Below are positions 46,925 through 58,574 of a stretch of DNA of 64,000 nucleotides, piece by piece. The position numbers and the translations under genes were made by a program. The stretch is from Homalodisca vitripennis (lineage: Eukaryota; Arthropoda; Insecta; Hemiptera; Cicadellidae), in NCBI RefSeq assembly GCF_021130785.1, contig NC_060214.1, positions 109,199,001 to 109,263,000 of the forward strand. The letters run 5' to 3'. Positions within the stretch are counted from its first letter, which is position 1. Each line of letters opens with the position of its first letter. The notes under the pieces were generated by a model that did no database searches, was not told the origin of the DNA, and saw nothing but the letters and a program-made list of their open reading frames with translations.

Positions 46925-49199
46925 TAATTAAATAAGTAAAGTTGTCATATCTGAGTTTCTCATAAAAATAACATTGCACATTTACTACATGTAAATGCTA
47001 ATGATTTATAGACTTAGTAATAAACTAACAATATTTCAATGTTTGGAACCACTTCTGAATTTGATAATCTACTTTAAAAAATCCAGTTACAGTTTTCATA
47101 CGAAATAGTAACAAGAAAGAAAAATTCGTGACACTTGGTTCAGTATCTTTTGAGACTTAATCAGTTGCTGAACTTTATGGCTTGAAAGGTAGTGCCTGAT
47201 GTACAAAATCAAGAATATTTATGTTTTGTTATGGTCTTTCATTTAATTTTTTTTTTTTTTAACTAATGATTGAGGGCTTTAAAACACAGATCACAGCAGT
47301 TAGATAATTACAGTTAATGGGAACTACAAAAATACTCAAATACGCATGAACATTTGCAAAGTTTCCATAATATTTTAAAACTTTCAAGATGCCCTTTTTT
47401 ATTTTAACCCTAAACGTTGTAAAGTATCTGAAAAGTTATGTCGAATAAAAATCACGTCTTTTTGCAAGTTCCAAAAAGGCATCTTAAGAATGGTGATGAT
47501 TTTTCTGTCAACAATTTAGAGTGATCTGGATTCTACTTTGGACTATCATCTCAATATGAAGAAATGTATTAAAAGCAGCACGAGTTTTTGCGAAATATTT
47601 CTATTATTTTCCGAGAATTTCGAAATCGTGTGTTACCAATTAATAATAACCAAGGATAAATAATTACGTTTAACTTTTCATGCATTAGAGCACAATATTT
47701 ATGAAGATTTAGATATTAGTCTTTACGAGCATAATATTCTTGTTTACCGAGTCTTCCCACAATTTGTTATGAAAGAATACAAAACCGTTCTCGTGAGAGA
47801 ACTCACAGCCACTACTATAATTTATTTATTACGTTTCATATTTACAATGTTTCATGCAATAAAAATTGAGAATTTTCGCGATTTTCTTGAGGTTCGGTTG
47901 AATCGTTTTTTATAATCGTTTAAGAGCAAGGATCTAAATTGAGGACGATAATGTAAACAAAGTTTATTTAAATCCTTTTTGAGTCGTCCAAGGCATTTTT
48001 TGGTGTCCATAATTTTTGGATTATATATCAACCGACAAGATAAACTGCTTGGTTACCACATGATCGGTTTATGGTGATCGGCAAAATAATTATAAGTAAA
48101 TTTAAGTGTTCAGAATTTCTAGTAAACTAAAAATGAGTTTCAATGTTATAAAATCACCATATGGAGTACGTAGGATGGTAACTTTAGCGCAAATACAAGT
48201 TGAAAACAAGATTACTAAGTAGTTACGATGACGCAACGCCTCACACTGATTCTAGGGAATGGAATAAGTTTGAGATTCTCTCAGATATATTACGCATACT
48301 TGAGATATTTATAAAGTATGATTCGTTCAGCTTCTCAGAAAGACATTTTATCCATTACGTATTGATATCCAGGTATGTATAAAAGATTACCCTAAATTGT
48401 GTGTCACAGTCCTTAAAATGATTTTCCCTCAAGGCAAGAAAAAGGTTTGAACAAAACTTGAATAAGATTATTTGACTATGACTAGGAATTATTGACAATT
48501 TTGTAACAAAACTCAATAATAATGATATAAATGCTATATCAATATGAAGATAGTAATATAAATTTTTACTATGTATATACATAAGGGAAATACGTGTTTT
48601 AATAGATATAACTTATGATAAGGAAATTAGAAGTTTTTAATAACAGCATTCCCTTCAGTTGTTTCCATGCTATCATATATATATATCAAATGGTGTATAT
48701 TTTATATGTGAAGGCTTCCTTATCACCCCATTATCCGTTATTTTTATGTGCTTGGTTTAATCAGCAGGTTATTAAATGCGTTTTTAATCCTATTTTGAAG
48801 TTTAGAATAATCAGTATCATAATTTATACGCATTTCAATAGCTGATAATACATATCCGTTTGTTAGTCATCTGCCAAAGTCAATTAAACTTTACAAATTT
48901 CATATTTCCTGCAGAAACTTTCTTTGTCTGGGTTTTATGTTTATAGAAATTTCAATCAACTACAGTAAAATACCATCATAGAAGTGTTAACGGAAAAGAG
49001 CTTCGGCTGTAGCCTCTCTTCAGACTAAGGATTTCTCCACACTGGCGTAAAATAATTCAATTGTTGCTGAAAACCTTAAAAATATTGTTACTAAAATATC
49101 ATGAATTATTTTATATATATTTGAGAGAAATTTCAGAGCTTCAGAGACCCCTTTTTAAACTTAAATCTAAGATGGATTAAGAGATTAGAATATATCCCA
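46925..49199. other. AT-rich spacer, no gene seen
   Basis: Short open frames (48200-48382, 48355-48582, 48615-48845) have no recognised domain. Poly(T) at 47249-47260. Confidence 0.45.
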
Positions 49200-49480
49200 G
49201 TGACAATAACTTATTTGAGAATGGTTTGGAATACCACTTAAAAAGAATATGCTCATAGTCCCTGTTTTCTTTTTCAAAATTAAATGGCGTGACAAACCGT
49301 GGGTTACTGCAAGTTTTACATAACAGCCCTCATCTTCAGCCGTTCAGCGAGATTCATTACGGCTCTGGCCCAGATCAATACGTAGTCCTTCAACTCCTAG
49401 AGAAAATTCTTAAATGTTGTTTTAAATGTATCAGGAAAGATACATACAAATTCTATGTACCTAAGAGTATAGTACATTTA
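49200..49480 (+). pseudogene. Possible non-LTR retroelement fragment (endonuclease-RT linker)
   Basis: A frame near 49280 reads KWRDKPWVTASFT. This resembles the KxKPWVTxxL phrase found between the endonuclease and reverse transcriptase domains of jockey-type elements. The preceding FENGLEYHLKRIC stretch sits where such elements have a similar segment. The match is short and the frame breaks, so this is tentative. Confidence 0.3.
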
Positions 49481-49555
49481 TCCCAACCGTCAACAAACAA
49501 CGTAATTAGAAACTGTCAATTTAATGATTAGAAACTATAAATTATCATAACCTAC

Positions 49556-49606
49556 CTCGCAAGCAGTTAGATCTCTCTTTCCCTCGCCAGCAATTTCCAC
49601 TATAAT
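49556..49606 (-). CDS. Candidate 51-bp exon
   Basis: On the minus strand a 51-bp segment is flanked by a strong acceptor (nine T then CAG) and a donor GTAGGT. In one frame it reads IIVEIAGEGKRDLTACE; another frame is also open. It is on the same strand as the channel exons at 4 kb and could be an upstream exon of that or any other gene, but no sequence feature ties it to one. The GT-AG context alone is weak evidence. Confidence 0.25.
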
Positions 49607-49664
49607 CTGAAAAAAAAACAATAAAATCATTACATCTTGTAAACTGAAACAGATACGATTAGGT

Positions 49665-49680
49665 TTTTTTTTTTTTTTTT
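49665..49680. repeat. Poly(T) run
   Basis: About 16 T, possibly the reversed tail of a minus-strand retroposon. Confidence 0.8.
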
Positions 49681-50559
49681 GAGGCGGTTTAAATATAACC
49701 GTGACTTGTATTACTAATGTAAATGTGGTATTATCTTATATATGAATTTTATTACATACAGTACACTTTTATTTATCAAGTTTGATTTATTCCTAGATTT
49801 ATAGGTTTTTAAAGATAGTTTTAATGTTTTTTTTTATGGTTTATGCGTGAAAATTGTGAGCTTCACCTACATTTTTATTGCTACAAAAATAATAAAGGCA
49901 TTTTTGAAGTGAAAACTTCTTTAGGCGCGTTGAGCGTTTTGGTAGAGGGTAAAATCCTCGGTTCGCGTCACCGACATGCTAAAGTGGTTTCCATGGAAAC
50001 GTTAATAATCTTTGGAAAATTTGTTTATTCTATTTTAGTCACTTTGTGCTATTTATGATATATTAAACGCCTAATACTAAATCTACGCAATGTAATATGC
50101 TAATGATAATAGTATATCTATAGCTATGGAGAGCCAGACTAGCGCACGCGCAGTAGCCTGTGTACACGTATACACTAATACATCGACTATTTCTGAATGT
50201 ATTATGTGCGCGTTGGACGCTTTTTGGATAAGTATAATTTTGTGAGTCACGTCAACAATACGTTATAGTAGCAGTACATCTGTAACTGTAAATGTGACGC
50301 GTTGTACATTAAGTATTAGAGTGTAGAATACATAAGTAAAGTTAAATTGACCACGTGGGAAGTTCAACTTTTGTGTACTGGATTTTGTTTATTTAAGTGA
50401 ATTTTTAATTTGACTATTATTGTCATTATTTAATTGAAGGATTACTGTTTATTTATTGAATTTAAATTCATTGACTTCAGTATAAAAGTAAGTATGAAAC
50501 ATATTAATATTTTTATACAGATAAATGAATAATGAAAACAACGAATATATTTTTAAACA
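49681..50559. other. Spacer, no gene seen
   Basis: The open frame 49843-50058 is not recognised. 50085-50330 is a little more GC-balanced, with CGCACGCGCAG near 50143. Confidence 0.4.
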
Positions 50560-50883
50560 TTGATATTAAGCGGAGACTTTAATATTAACTTCGCAGATGA
50601 CAAAAATGTATCATTAATTGAATTTTTGAATGAAACATTAGGTTTGACTATGTCTAATGATCGAAAAGTCAGTACAACAAAGTATAAAACGACTATCGAT
50701 GCTGTTTTTATACGATATTTAGATAAATTTCAATCAAACATTTTTATTTCTTATTTCAGTTACCATAAACCTATTGTATCTTTTTTAGAATACAATGAAA
50801 TGATTGAACGAACAGATAATCTAAGTATTGTCGAAATTAATGATGACAATGATGTAAATAATGAAAATAATGTTCAAACTTGA
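50560..50883 (+). pseudogene. Endonuclease (EEP-type) C-terminal fragment, probably Helentron-derived
   Basis: The frame opens with ILSGDFNINFADD, the SGDFN motif of the exonuclease-endonuclease-phosphatase fold that binds metal and catalytic Asp/Asn. It continues FLNETLGLTMSNDRKVSTT, then TTIDAVFIRYLD and ISYFSYHKPIVSFL, ending at 50881-50883. The TTIDAVFxRYL and SYHKPIVSF phrases are, to my recollection, typical of the endonuclease attached to arthropod Helentron/Helitron Rep-helicase proteins rather than of non-LTR endonucleases, which end in SDH. The usual His of the fold's last motif appears as SYH. The N-terminal half is missing and a stop precedes it. The frame has no true ATG start. 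Confidence 0.5.
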
Positions 50884-50950
50884 ATTCATTGAAATTCGTG
50901 TAAATATAAATACTATGTATAATTAAGATAATTGTATATTAATTATTTTT

Positions 50951-51137
50951 TCAACCACTTTGTATTTATCTTTTGTTCATGATTTGTTTAACCCATCATA
51001 TGTAACTAATAAATAAAACATAAAAAATTTCATATAATTTTTTTTCAACCACTTTGTATTTATATTTTGTTCATGATTTGTTTAACCCATCATATGTAAC
51101 TAATAAATAAAACATAAAAAATTTCATATAATTTTTG
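50951..51137 (+). repeat. 94-bp direct duplication
   Basis: TCAACCACTTTGTATTTAT and the following 75 bp occur at 50951-51044 and again from 51045, with only a couple of differences (for example TATCTTTTG against TATATTTTG). Each contains AATAAATAAAACAT. The pair starts about 70 bp after the endonuclease stop and may be part of the element's 3' end. Confidence 0.9.
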
Positions 51138-51343
51138 CATATAGTTTTAATTACTCTCAACTTAATAGTTCCGTTTTCACTTCTATCGGCAGTCCCACGA
51201 CTGCTATTTTTTTTATTTTAACTTTAAAATCTATTTTAGTTCTAACTAACAGATATATTATGTTTTTTTTTATTTTTAGAATTATGTCATTCTTTCTTCA
51301 TGCTTAAAGGATTGTTCTAAATAGTTCAAAGCATTTGAAAATT

Positions 51344-51417
51344 TTCACTGACCCGAGACTCAAACCCTTGACCGCTCGGTAAAAAGAGCTGCAACGTTAC
51401 CCCTACGCTTCAGTGAA
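51344..51417 (-). tRNA. tRNA-like sequence (Lys-like), probably a pseudogene or SINE head
   Basis: On the minus strand TTCACTGA and TCAGTGAA pair perfectly as an acceptor stem 74 bp apart. A D-arm GCGT...ACGT with GGGG loop and a B-box-like GGTTTGAGTCT follow. The anticodon stem is GCTC/GAGC with an 8-base loop (TTTTTACC), one base too long for a working tRNA; the central TTT would be lysine. The T stem pairs poorly. It may be the head of a short retroposon. Confidence 0.45.
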
Positions 51418-51515
51418 CACCAATCAATTTAAACATATTTAGATGTAGTTTAGTTTGTTTTAGATTACGCCAACCTTCAGAGCTGAGATGATATTTTTAT
51501 TTATTTATTTTTTTT

Positions 51516-51736
51516 AGGAGAAGACGGTCCCATTTTAAGGTTTGTTTTTCCCGTCGTCATAGGCTACTGGCCTGTGCGAGGATCTTATCAAACAGAATAA
51601 GGAGGAGATTCGGTACAGTGCAAGGTAGATGGCACTGATAAAAAGTACAAGGGCCACAGACAGGATTCGAACCTGCGCTATCTCTAACTCACACTCCAAG
51701 TCCAAAATCTTAGACCGCTCGGCCATCGGCAATCTC
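51516..51736 (-). mobile_element. tRNA-derived SINE, copy 1
   Basis: On the minus strand it starts GATTGCCGATGGCCGAGCGG, an A box of a class II (Leu/Ser-type) tRNA. A perfect B box GGTTCGAATCC lies at about 51667-51677. A non-tRNA body follows with TTTTTATCAGTGCCATCTAC, TTCTGTTTGATAAGATCCTC and GCACAGGCCAGTAG, ending CTCCTAAAAAAAATAAATAA. It matches 57147-57366 nearly end to end. The minus frame 51535-51732 is incidental. The intact pol III boxes suggest a fairly recent copy. Confidence 0.85.
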
Positions 51737-51739
51737 GAA

Positions 51740-54700
51740 AATTGATTTTAAATTGACAATTGTCTGCAACGAATCGCTACTCACTTTAAATCATAGTCGT
51801 AAGCCCTGAACACTTCCTTTACGACAACGCAAAGTTCATAAATAACTACTCTAAGAAAAAAAACTTCCTATGACTTGATGACCATAACCTCGGACTCCAA
51901 GAAGTAAGGATGATTAAATAAATTTTGACCTTTGAATAAATGCTGCATTGAGCTCCCTGACTACAAATTCTCGGTTGCAGCACGCGGGATTTACCATCGT
52001 GGCTGCGATGTGTCAATTTAGTCTACCGGAAGTTAGCACACTTATACCGGAAGTGCGTGTTCAACTCACACACGCAAAAAACCTCGAGGTGTTCGGTTGT
52101 GATATTTTACGTAATATAATATATTCTGCCACAAGATGTAAACTGACAAACCCCATAAACCCACGCATACCAAAGGAGATTGAAAACTTTCATTTGGAAT
52201 CGAATAACGCTAAATGTTAAATGTTAACTGGATGCAATGAGCATATTTTATAGACGTTAGATTCCACTAAGCTTCAATTCTTGCAATTCTGAGTAGTAAT
52301 CATTACTCCCTGATTCGGCGAAATAGCGTCACAGCCCGTCGGGGCAACCCTTGTGATGAAACAAATTGCTAGTTACTTATGTTATATCTTTCCTTTCCTC
52401 GCTTTCAGTTTAATCTGAAACGTTAATCAAGATTTCAGAACAAGACCCTGGTCTATTATTTATTCATGGGTTTCATTACAGCTTCTATTTGTTCAGCGTA
52501 ATTAGGATCTCTCAATATTAGTTTTCTTACTGAAATATATTTTAAATTAACTCCACTCTGTGTTTTATAAAATGTCTATTATAATTTATGGTTATACTAT
52601 ACACAAGGGCAAGTAGAGAGACATCTGACGCATACAACATAAATTTTGAAATTTACAACCGTATTATTTTGTCAAACAAACATCACTAATGAGTTCCACG
52701 AACCTTGTTACAATGCTCATCGATGTAATAATTATTACACCAACGTTAAATAATTTGAAAACAATTATTAAATTCATTACAGTTTTGTTTATATCAAGTG
52801 AATTCCAAACAAGCTTACCGATGATGAACGTCATTAAGCAGTACTTAATGAAATTAATAAACACTGTGCTTGGAACACAGGTTGAAACATTGAAATATTG
52901 TAATAATAATTTTGTGATTGGTTTGAATATACTGTTTATCTTCATTCTACCAATAACCGTGCTTCTTTAACAGGTATTATTGCTACCGAATAAGGAGGTA
53001 CGAGTATGCTATGCTACACCATCGTAGGTTATAGACAAAATGTTAAATTTATAACTTATTTTATTCTAAAGACGTCCTACGGACAGATAGACAGACAGAC
53101 TGCAATGCAGAAAAGAAATTCCTACATTTCATCTGCAGACAAAAGAGAAATTTTGTCAGCCTTTGAGTGATAGGTTTTAATTAAAATTAGCCAAATTCCA
53201 AGATTGGACATGCACGATCATAGAACTCATTCTATAAAGTTTTATAGAAATAGAATGCAAAATTTAAAGTGTGCCAATTAAATATTATTCAAGATTTTTG
53301 CTCATAAGGTAGGTTTTATAGGAGTGTTCAAATAATTAAGTATAGGGAGCGTACTGAATGCAAGTTTGCACTAAAAGTATTTTGTCACCAATTTAACATT
53401 AAATTTCTAGTCTATTATTTCTTTACTCTATGAACTAAATGTAACGTGTTAAAATATCATAGTATGTTTAGAAATCTATTTATTTCCCTATCTTCTCGTT
53501 ACCATAATGTTTGCACGTAAGGACAACGCAAAGCTAATTGCCCAAATCCTATAGAGTGACAAGCAACATTATCCATATCAGTGCTTCCTATATAGGAATT
53601 ATGCTTCATGGAAGATTTTAAGTCTAGGTTCAGATAGTTTTCGAATATCATGCAAATCCTGCAGTAAGCAATGCCGACTTTTTATGGAACCTTGGTGGAA
53701 CTTTCTGTACCTTTTTTTATTAAATGCTGTATTACAGTTTTATGTACCTTGGAACTGTTAAAAAAATCAAGAAAAGAAAATCTTTTACAGATAGATAATC
53801 AACTAAACGATTTTCTGCCCATCCTTCAAATGTAATTAATGGCTAAGGACAGCTCACTGGTAAACTTCAAGAAGGAGATAAATACTTTAAACTTTGACTG
53901 GAAGTTGATCACTTTCTCTTCAAATTTATCGGCTTCAGCGAAAGATGTTTCTGTTAAGCGCTTTCATGGTTAGAATTTTTCTATCTCGCTCTTTCTAACT
54001 CTGCTATATTTTAATAATGTAATTAAAGCACTAAAATCCAGTTCGAACAAAGTGTATTACTTACTGACAATAGATTATTTTAAGTTTAGTTCCAGAAACT
54101 GTCCAAATTTTGTAGATTTCACAAATAGAACACTAACTTTCGAGAACTGGAATCTACTCCCTTCTTCATGTGTCAAAATACTTATCTGGTAATGCAAGAC
54201 CCCTCTATGGTGCATGTGTAAATTGCGGTTTTCTAGTGCATTTACATGATATGTGCTTATGCTGACCGCTCTGCATATTTAGGTATATCTCTTTTTTACT
54301 TCTTCTGCTATCACTTATACTCTTGTGGCTGGCTCTTCACTTTGATTTACTTTGATTCGTTTTTAATTTTGTTGTACCCTACGCCAGATTTTTAACACCT
54401 GAGGAAGAATATGGATTCTGATCAATGAAATATAGTGGCCTATTTTCGTAACATAAAAATGACAAATCATCGAAGATCCTAGTTATCTTCACTAACCTAG
54501 TAAGGACTATGATGCATTTTTAAAATGAATATGCATTTCATAAATAGTGTAATAAGGACACCAATTAAATATGTATAGGCTTGTTAAACTTCGCACCTTT
54601 GTTTAAAATTCTCTTGCCAAGAAAAAATCTTCTAAACAAAAATTCCCATTTACTTAAATACACCACGACGAGATTTCTTCCATATTCGTACTTCAACTAA

Positions 54701-55309
54701 AGACAGTAAAATAACATAACTATCGGAGCTGCAGTTATTACTTTGGATTAACGAGGTTTAAGTACTTTGCACGCCATGAAAGTTATACGACTGGGGCTGA
54801 CTCAGTTCCAGATATGCAATATTATTTGGAGGTACAGTCCAAGAAAGGAGAGCCAATTTGCCTTTATAATCACATAACCTTTCTTAAAATCGATAGAAAA
54901 TTTTCCCATAACAAAGAATTTGATCGCCAGCTGCGCTGGTTTAGGTGGCATTCTAAGTGACAGGGTATCGAAGTGTTTAAAAACATGAATTTCAATATTT
55001 TCTTAAATTGTATTTTTGCTAATTTTTTTATTTAAACAGACCGTCAGACGTGTATATAAATTTTTCCATAATGTTCACTAAAAGAGTAATGTATGATTAC
55101 TTGTTTTATTACAAATGCCATAAACGAAATAAACTAAAAAATAGATAGCAATAGAAGAGGAAAATGATTGTACAATACTAATGCATTTAATTCATCCAAC
55201 TAACCTTTTAATTTTACTAAACCAACAAAGTTTTTCATTTCCCCAACTTCCCTTTTAATTTACCAAACTACATTATTCATACACATAAAGTAGCTATGGT
55301 GAGCAGGTT
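51740..55309. other. Spacer with scattered repeat pieces, no gene seen
   Basis: Open frames 51948-52220, 52664-52945 (-) and 52689-52970 (+) are not recognised. A piece of the GGCTGAGC family lies at about 53060-53170 and 53535-53620 (minus: CTTCCATGAAGCATAATTCC, then CTATAGGATTTGGG). 54395-54450 has a Penelope-like tail look (CCTGAGGAAGAATATGG). 54700-54960 holds the block shared with 5.2 kb. Confidence 0.4.
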
Positions 55310-55790
55310 ATGTTTAGCTCCAGTTCACATTCCTCTTGATGTGAAACTTAGTTTAAAATTCAATCAACCACCAATCAACCGCCATAGCTGCGTTATGTGT
55401 AGGATCACGGTTGTTCCACCTTGCTTAGAGATCGTGTCTATCACATCGTAGTGCATTCAATTGTGCACTTGGAGAGACTACTATAACACCTCTTCACCTA
55501 TATTACACTATATTTTGTAGTCTAGATGTCTCTGATGTTTAAAGGTTTAAAGAGTTCATTTTGAGCTTCTTGGATGCTGAATTTGTGTCTTTCAAGAAAA
55601 CAGTTTAAGTAGTAGAAACGTTATAACTACTTTAATTGAGCTCTATTATATCTAAAGAACCAAAGTATGAATGTTGAGTTTAGTTCCAGTTCACACACAG
55701 CAGCGTCTGGAATTTGACGCTGTCAAAGATTTGAATCCTAGAATCTGGAGTTACGTTCATCATCGTAGTGTTTTAGAACGATCTCTAGGC
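55310..55790 (+). repeat. Dispersed foldback repeat, copy 1
   Basis: Blocks TCTAGATGTCTCTGATG (55523-55539) and TTCATTTTGAGCTTCTTGG (55557-55575), then GTCTGGAATTTGACGCTGT and CCTAGAATCTGGAGTTACGT near 55706-55757, match the copy at 62222-62640. The plus frame 55671-55868 is only this repeat. Confidence 0.65.
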
Positions 55791-56194
55791 ATGGTGGAAA
55801 AACCCGAGTTTCATAAACGTAACCTTTACGAGTACCCTTCCATGGTGGGAAGGGTTGATTCAATGTGAACGACTCAAAGCTATGCTCATTTTTAATTAAG
55901 TTCCATGCAATTTTTAAAGTCTACAGATGATGTCCTCGAGATATCTGCGACAAAAAACACATTTAAAGTTTTGTTCGCTGAGTTAGGTTTCATAGCAGTG
56001 TTTAGATCATTAAAGCTATGAAGGGTATTATTACATCGCAAGAGTCAGCCAAAATCAACCTTATCACTGACTTTAACATTGATGTTCCATTTTCTAATTT
56101 GTTCATGTGACTGGTTGAAATATCGTAAGATTGTACCGGATCGTTTACAAATGTTATTTTCTCATTGCCATCGTAGTTACTCTTAAGGAAATGA

Positions 56195-56400
56195 AAAAGT
56201 TCACTAACGCTCAGCCAAATCTCATTGAGTGGCGTACATCATCATCGCAATCAGTGTTTCCTATGTATAAATGAAGCGTCATGCAATGTTACAATTCTAC
56301 AGGTCAGTTCGTGTTCGAGGTATCGTACGGACAGTCAGACAGAAAAGAAACACGAGCCCCACGAGTGGTGAGTTTGCTAACGCTCAGCGAATTAAGTGAA
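56195..56400 (-). repeat. GGCTGAGCGTTA family, copy f
   Basis: On the minus strand: TCGCTGAGCGTTAGCAAACT at about 56374-56393, then TCTGTCTGACTGTCCGTACG, ATTGCATGACGCTTCATTTA, GTACGCCACTCAATGAGATT and TTGGCTGAGCGTTAGTGAAC near 56197-56216. Both end motifs are in the same orientation. Confidence 0.7.
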
Positions 56401-56480
56401 TGATACATTTATTGTGTTCTACAATTTTAATTCAATATTGAGCGAGGAAAGTCGATATGCTCCAAAGAATGGAACGTTAG

Positions 56481-56910
56481 TTGTGGTTAGGCTGCGTATG
56501 TATAAGCCATATATCCCCTATTAATGTTGAATTAGACGTTAAAATTGCTCTAACACAACATGGTGGTTGCAAAAATAAAGTAAATGGTGAAGAAAAATCT
56601 GGAATTTATCAAATTAATTGTAACAATTGTGATTTAAAATTTATTGGCCAAACAAGAAGAAAGTTAAAAAAGAGAGCTGCTAAGGAACATAGATCATGTT
56701 TAAAATATCAACAAGAAGAAAGATCAACCATGACAAAACTTGTAAATGGACGCTCTTTCTTCAAATGCAAAATCGTTAAGAGAAATCCAAAATAAAAATT
56801 ATTTCATGCATATGAAATAATTTTTAGAAAGAAGAACCAAAATAACCTAGTAAATAATGAACCTGGGCATTATCAAAATTCACCGTTACTTTATTTGGTC
56901 TAATTAAATA
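56481..56910 (+). pseudogene. Penelope-like element, GIY-YIG endonuclease remnant
   Basis: GCKNKVNGEEKSGIYQINC followed by NNCDLKFIGQTRRKLKKRAA is the GIY-YIG nuclease core (GIY then x10-11 and FIG, with the Arg of the next helix). It continues KEHRSCLKYQQEE to a stop at 56793-56795. A frame change then gives LFHAYEIIFRKKNQNNLVNN and EPGHYQNSPLL to about 56910, the usual Penelope-like C terminus (Glu of the active site in AYE). The reverse transcriptase is missing, so this is a 5'-truncated copy with one frameshift. GIY-YIG nucleases nick target DNA for insertion of these elements. Confidence 0.85.
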
Positions 56911-57135
56911 TCAACTTTATTTTTTATATATACATAGATATTTTTTTCTGTGATAGAATATTATCTCCTTGTATTTTAATGACATACGAGTATGTTTTTA
57001 TTGAGTACAAAATTGTTTATATTATTATTGTAACCACTTTTATTCAGTTATGTGGCTCTGATGATGTGTTCCTCGAGCATGAACGGCCTCACAGAAATAA
57101 AAAGTATATTATTGGAGTTTTGTTTTTAAATTTAT
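56911..57135 (+). mobile_element. 3' tail of the Penelope-like element
   Basis: The untranslated region ends GATGATGTGTTCCTCGAGCA, TGAACGGCCTCACAGAAATA, AAAAGTATATTATTGGAGTT. It shares the CTCACA(A/G)AAATAAAAAG-type ending with the tail at 7499-7549. Confidence 0.65.
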
Positions 57136-57146
57136 AAGTTAAAAAA

Positions 57147-57366
57147 AGGAGAAACCGACCCCCTTTTAAGCCTTATTCTGTCCGTACTCATGGACCACTG
57201 GCCTGTGCGAGGATCTTATCAAACAGAATAAAGGGGAGAGTCGATACAGTACGAGGTCGATGGTACTGATAAAAAGTGCAACGGTCACAGGCAGGATTTG
57301 AATCTGCGCTGTCTCTACTCAGACCTAAAGTCCAACGACTTAGACCGCTCGGCCATCGGCACTCCC
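57147..57366 (-). mobile_element. tRNA-derived SINE, copy 2
   Basis: The same organisation as 51516-51736: on the minus strand GTGCCGATGGCCGAGCGGTC, a B box slightly changed (AGATTCAAATCC), then TTTTTATCAGTACCATCGAC, TTCTGTTTGATAAGATCCTC and GCACAGGCCAGTGG. It lies immediately after the Penelope-like tail and ends CTCCTTTTTTTAACT rather than in an A tail. Confidence 0.85.
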
Positions 57367-57610
57367 AAATAACTCCAAAAAGAAAAGAGCTTCTAGAATG
57401 TAAAAGTGGTGTTTTACATATTGAATTGTTCAGAATTTAGGGTAATATAGAGAGATCACTTTACGAATATTAAACAATCCAAGATCACATGAAGAGTAAA
57501 ACTGAAAATTGAATACGTTGCAAAAATATGCTTCATATTTTTTTATCTCATTTAAGCCTCAGCGTCGGCTATGCCGGCTTCGAAGTGCATTGGTTTTTAT
57601 TACCATGATT

Positions 57611-57689
57611 GAACCTCCCCGGGATTTAAACCCGTGATCTCTCGGTTAGAGAGCCGAGACTATAACCATTAGTCTACGGAGGTCTACAG
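57611..57689 (-). tRNA. tRNA-like sequence (Glu-like), degenerate
   Basis: On the minus strand GACCTCC and GGAGGTT form a 7-bp acceptor stem. GACT...AGTC makes a D stem around an AATGGTTAT loop, TCTCGG/CCGAGA an anticodon stem with an 8-base loop CTCTCTAA, and GGGTTTAAATCCC a T arm with B-box-like GGTTTAAATCC. The loop is one base too long, and an extra base lies between acceptor and D stem. I therefore read it as a pseudo-tRNA or SINE head and not a working gene. Confidence 0.5.
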
Positions 57690-57699
57690 GTTCATATTT

Positions 57700-58574
57700 G
57701 CTTGTATCAAACTTTAAGTCTGTTAAGTTTAGGGTATGTTCTTAGGATTAAAAGAATTTATTTATTTAAGTTTTTTACTATGGATCTCTTGAATAAACAT
57801 TTTTTGAGGAGCATCAAAACTTTAAAAATAGACTATAGTTCAAAATCATGTAAATTAGTCACTGCACATGAAACATTAGACCGGAGGTTAGCCGATGAAT
57901 CGCTCACATTAATATTCATGTGCCTGTGTCAATTGGCTGTCCCGGTTATTACTTTGTTAATTTCATCATCCTGAAACTTTGTCGAGCTGCGGCAACAGGT
58001 GGGGCTCTCTGTTATTGAACGCGTAAAATATTCAGCGGCTTTGATGTCGCGACGGCCGACAACAATTGCAGCACAATACAATCGTCATATTCGGTCACGC
58101 CACGGCCATTGGATTAGCGTCACAGCTAGCCAATAGTCCAATAATGTTCTTTTAATCCAATTTTAATTTCAGTATTGGAATCAAATTACTCGCCAAATAC
58201 AAGTACCTAAAGTGGTTATAACGGTTAAATTACATTTAGAAACCTACAGCTTATATTCAAATTTTCATCAGTGGATCCTTCAGTGCAAACTATAATACTA
58301 TTTTTGCAGCGAATTAACCTTCGCTTGCATTAATCGGGATGAATTGTTATAAATTCAGAATATTATTACTGGTAGAGTTTTATTTTTAAATGGTTACGGA
58401 TCCAATCAAAATTCAAAATTGCCATCATTATTTTAAGTGTTATTTTAAGTTATTGATTGTTTTTCTTATAATTTTAAATACTAATAAGAATTTTGATAAT
58501 GCATTTCCATTACTCCTGTTGTTATGGAGTGTTCTTTCCTCAGACTCTTGCAAAGCGAATTGACATGAAAAAGA
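57700..58574. other. Spacer, no gene seen
   Basis: The open frame 57702-57974 is not recognised. A GC-balanced block at 57975-58135 (with GTCGCGACGGCCGAC) might be conserved non-coding DNA. Confidence 0.4.

Noticed and set aside
44848..46931. 689-residue minus-strand and 675-residue plus-strand open frames
   Set aside because: They are read from a 66-bp tandem repeat; the same repeat is open in several frames on both strands, and no non-repeat coding sequence is attached.
52664..52970. Overlapping 93-residue frames on both strands
   Set aside because: Complementary frames of equal length in AT-rich DNA with no conserved motif are most likely chance.
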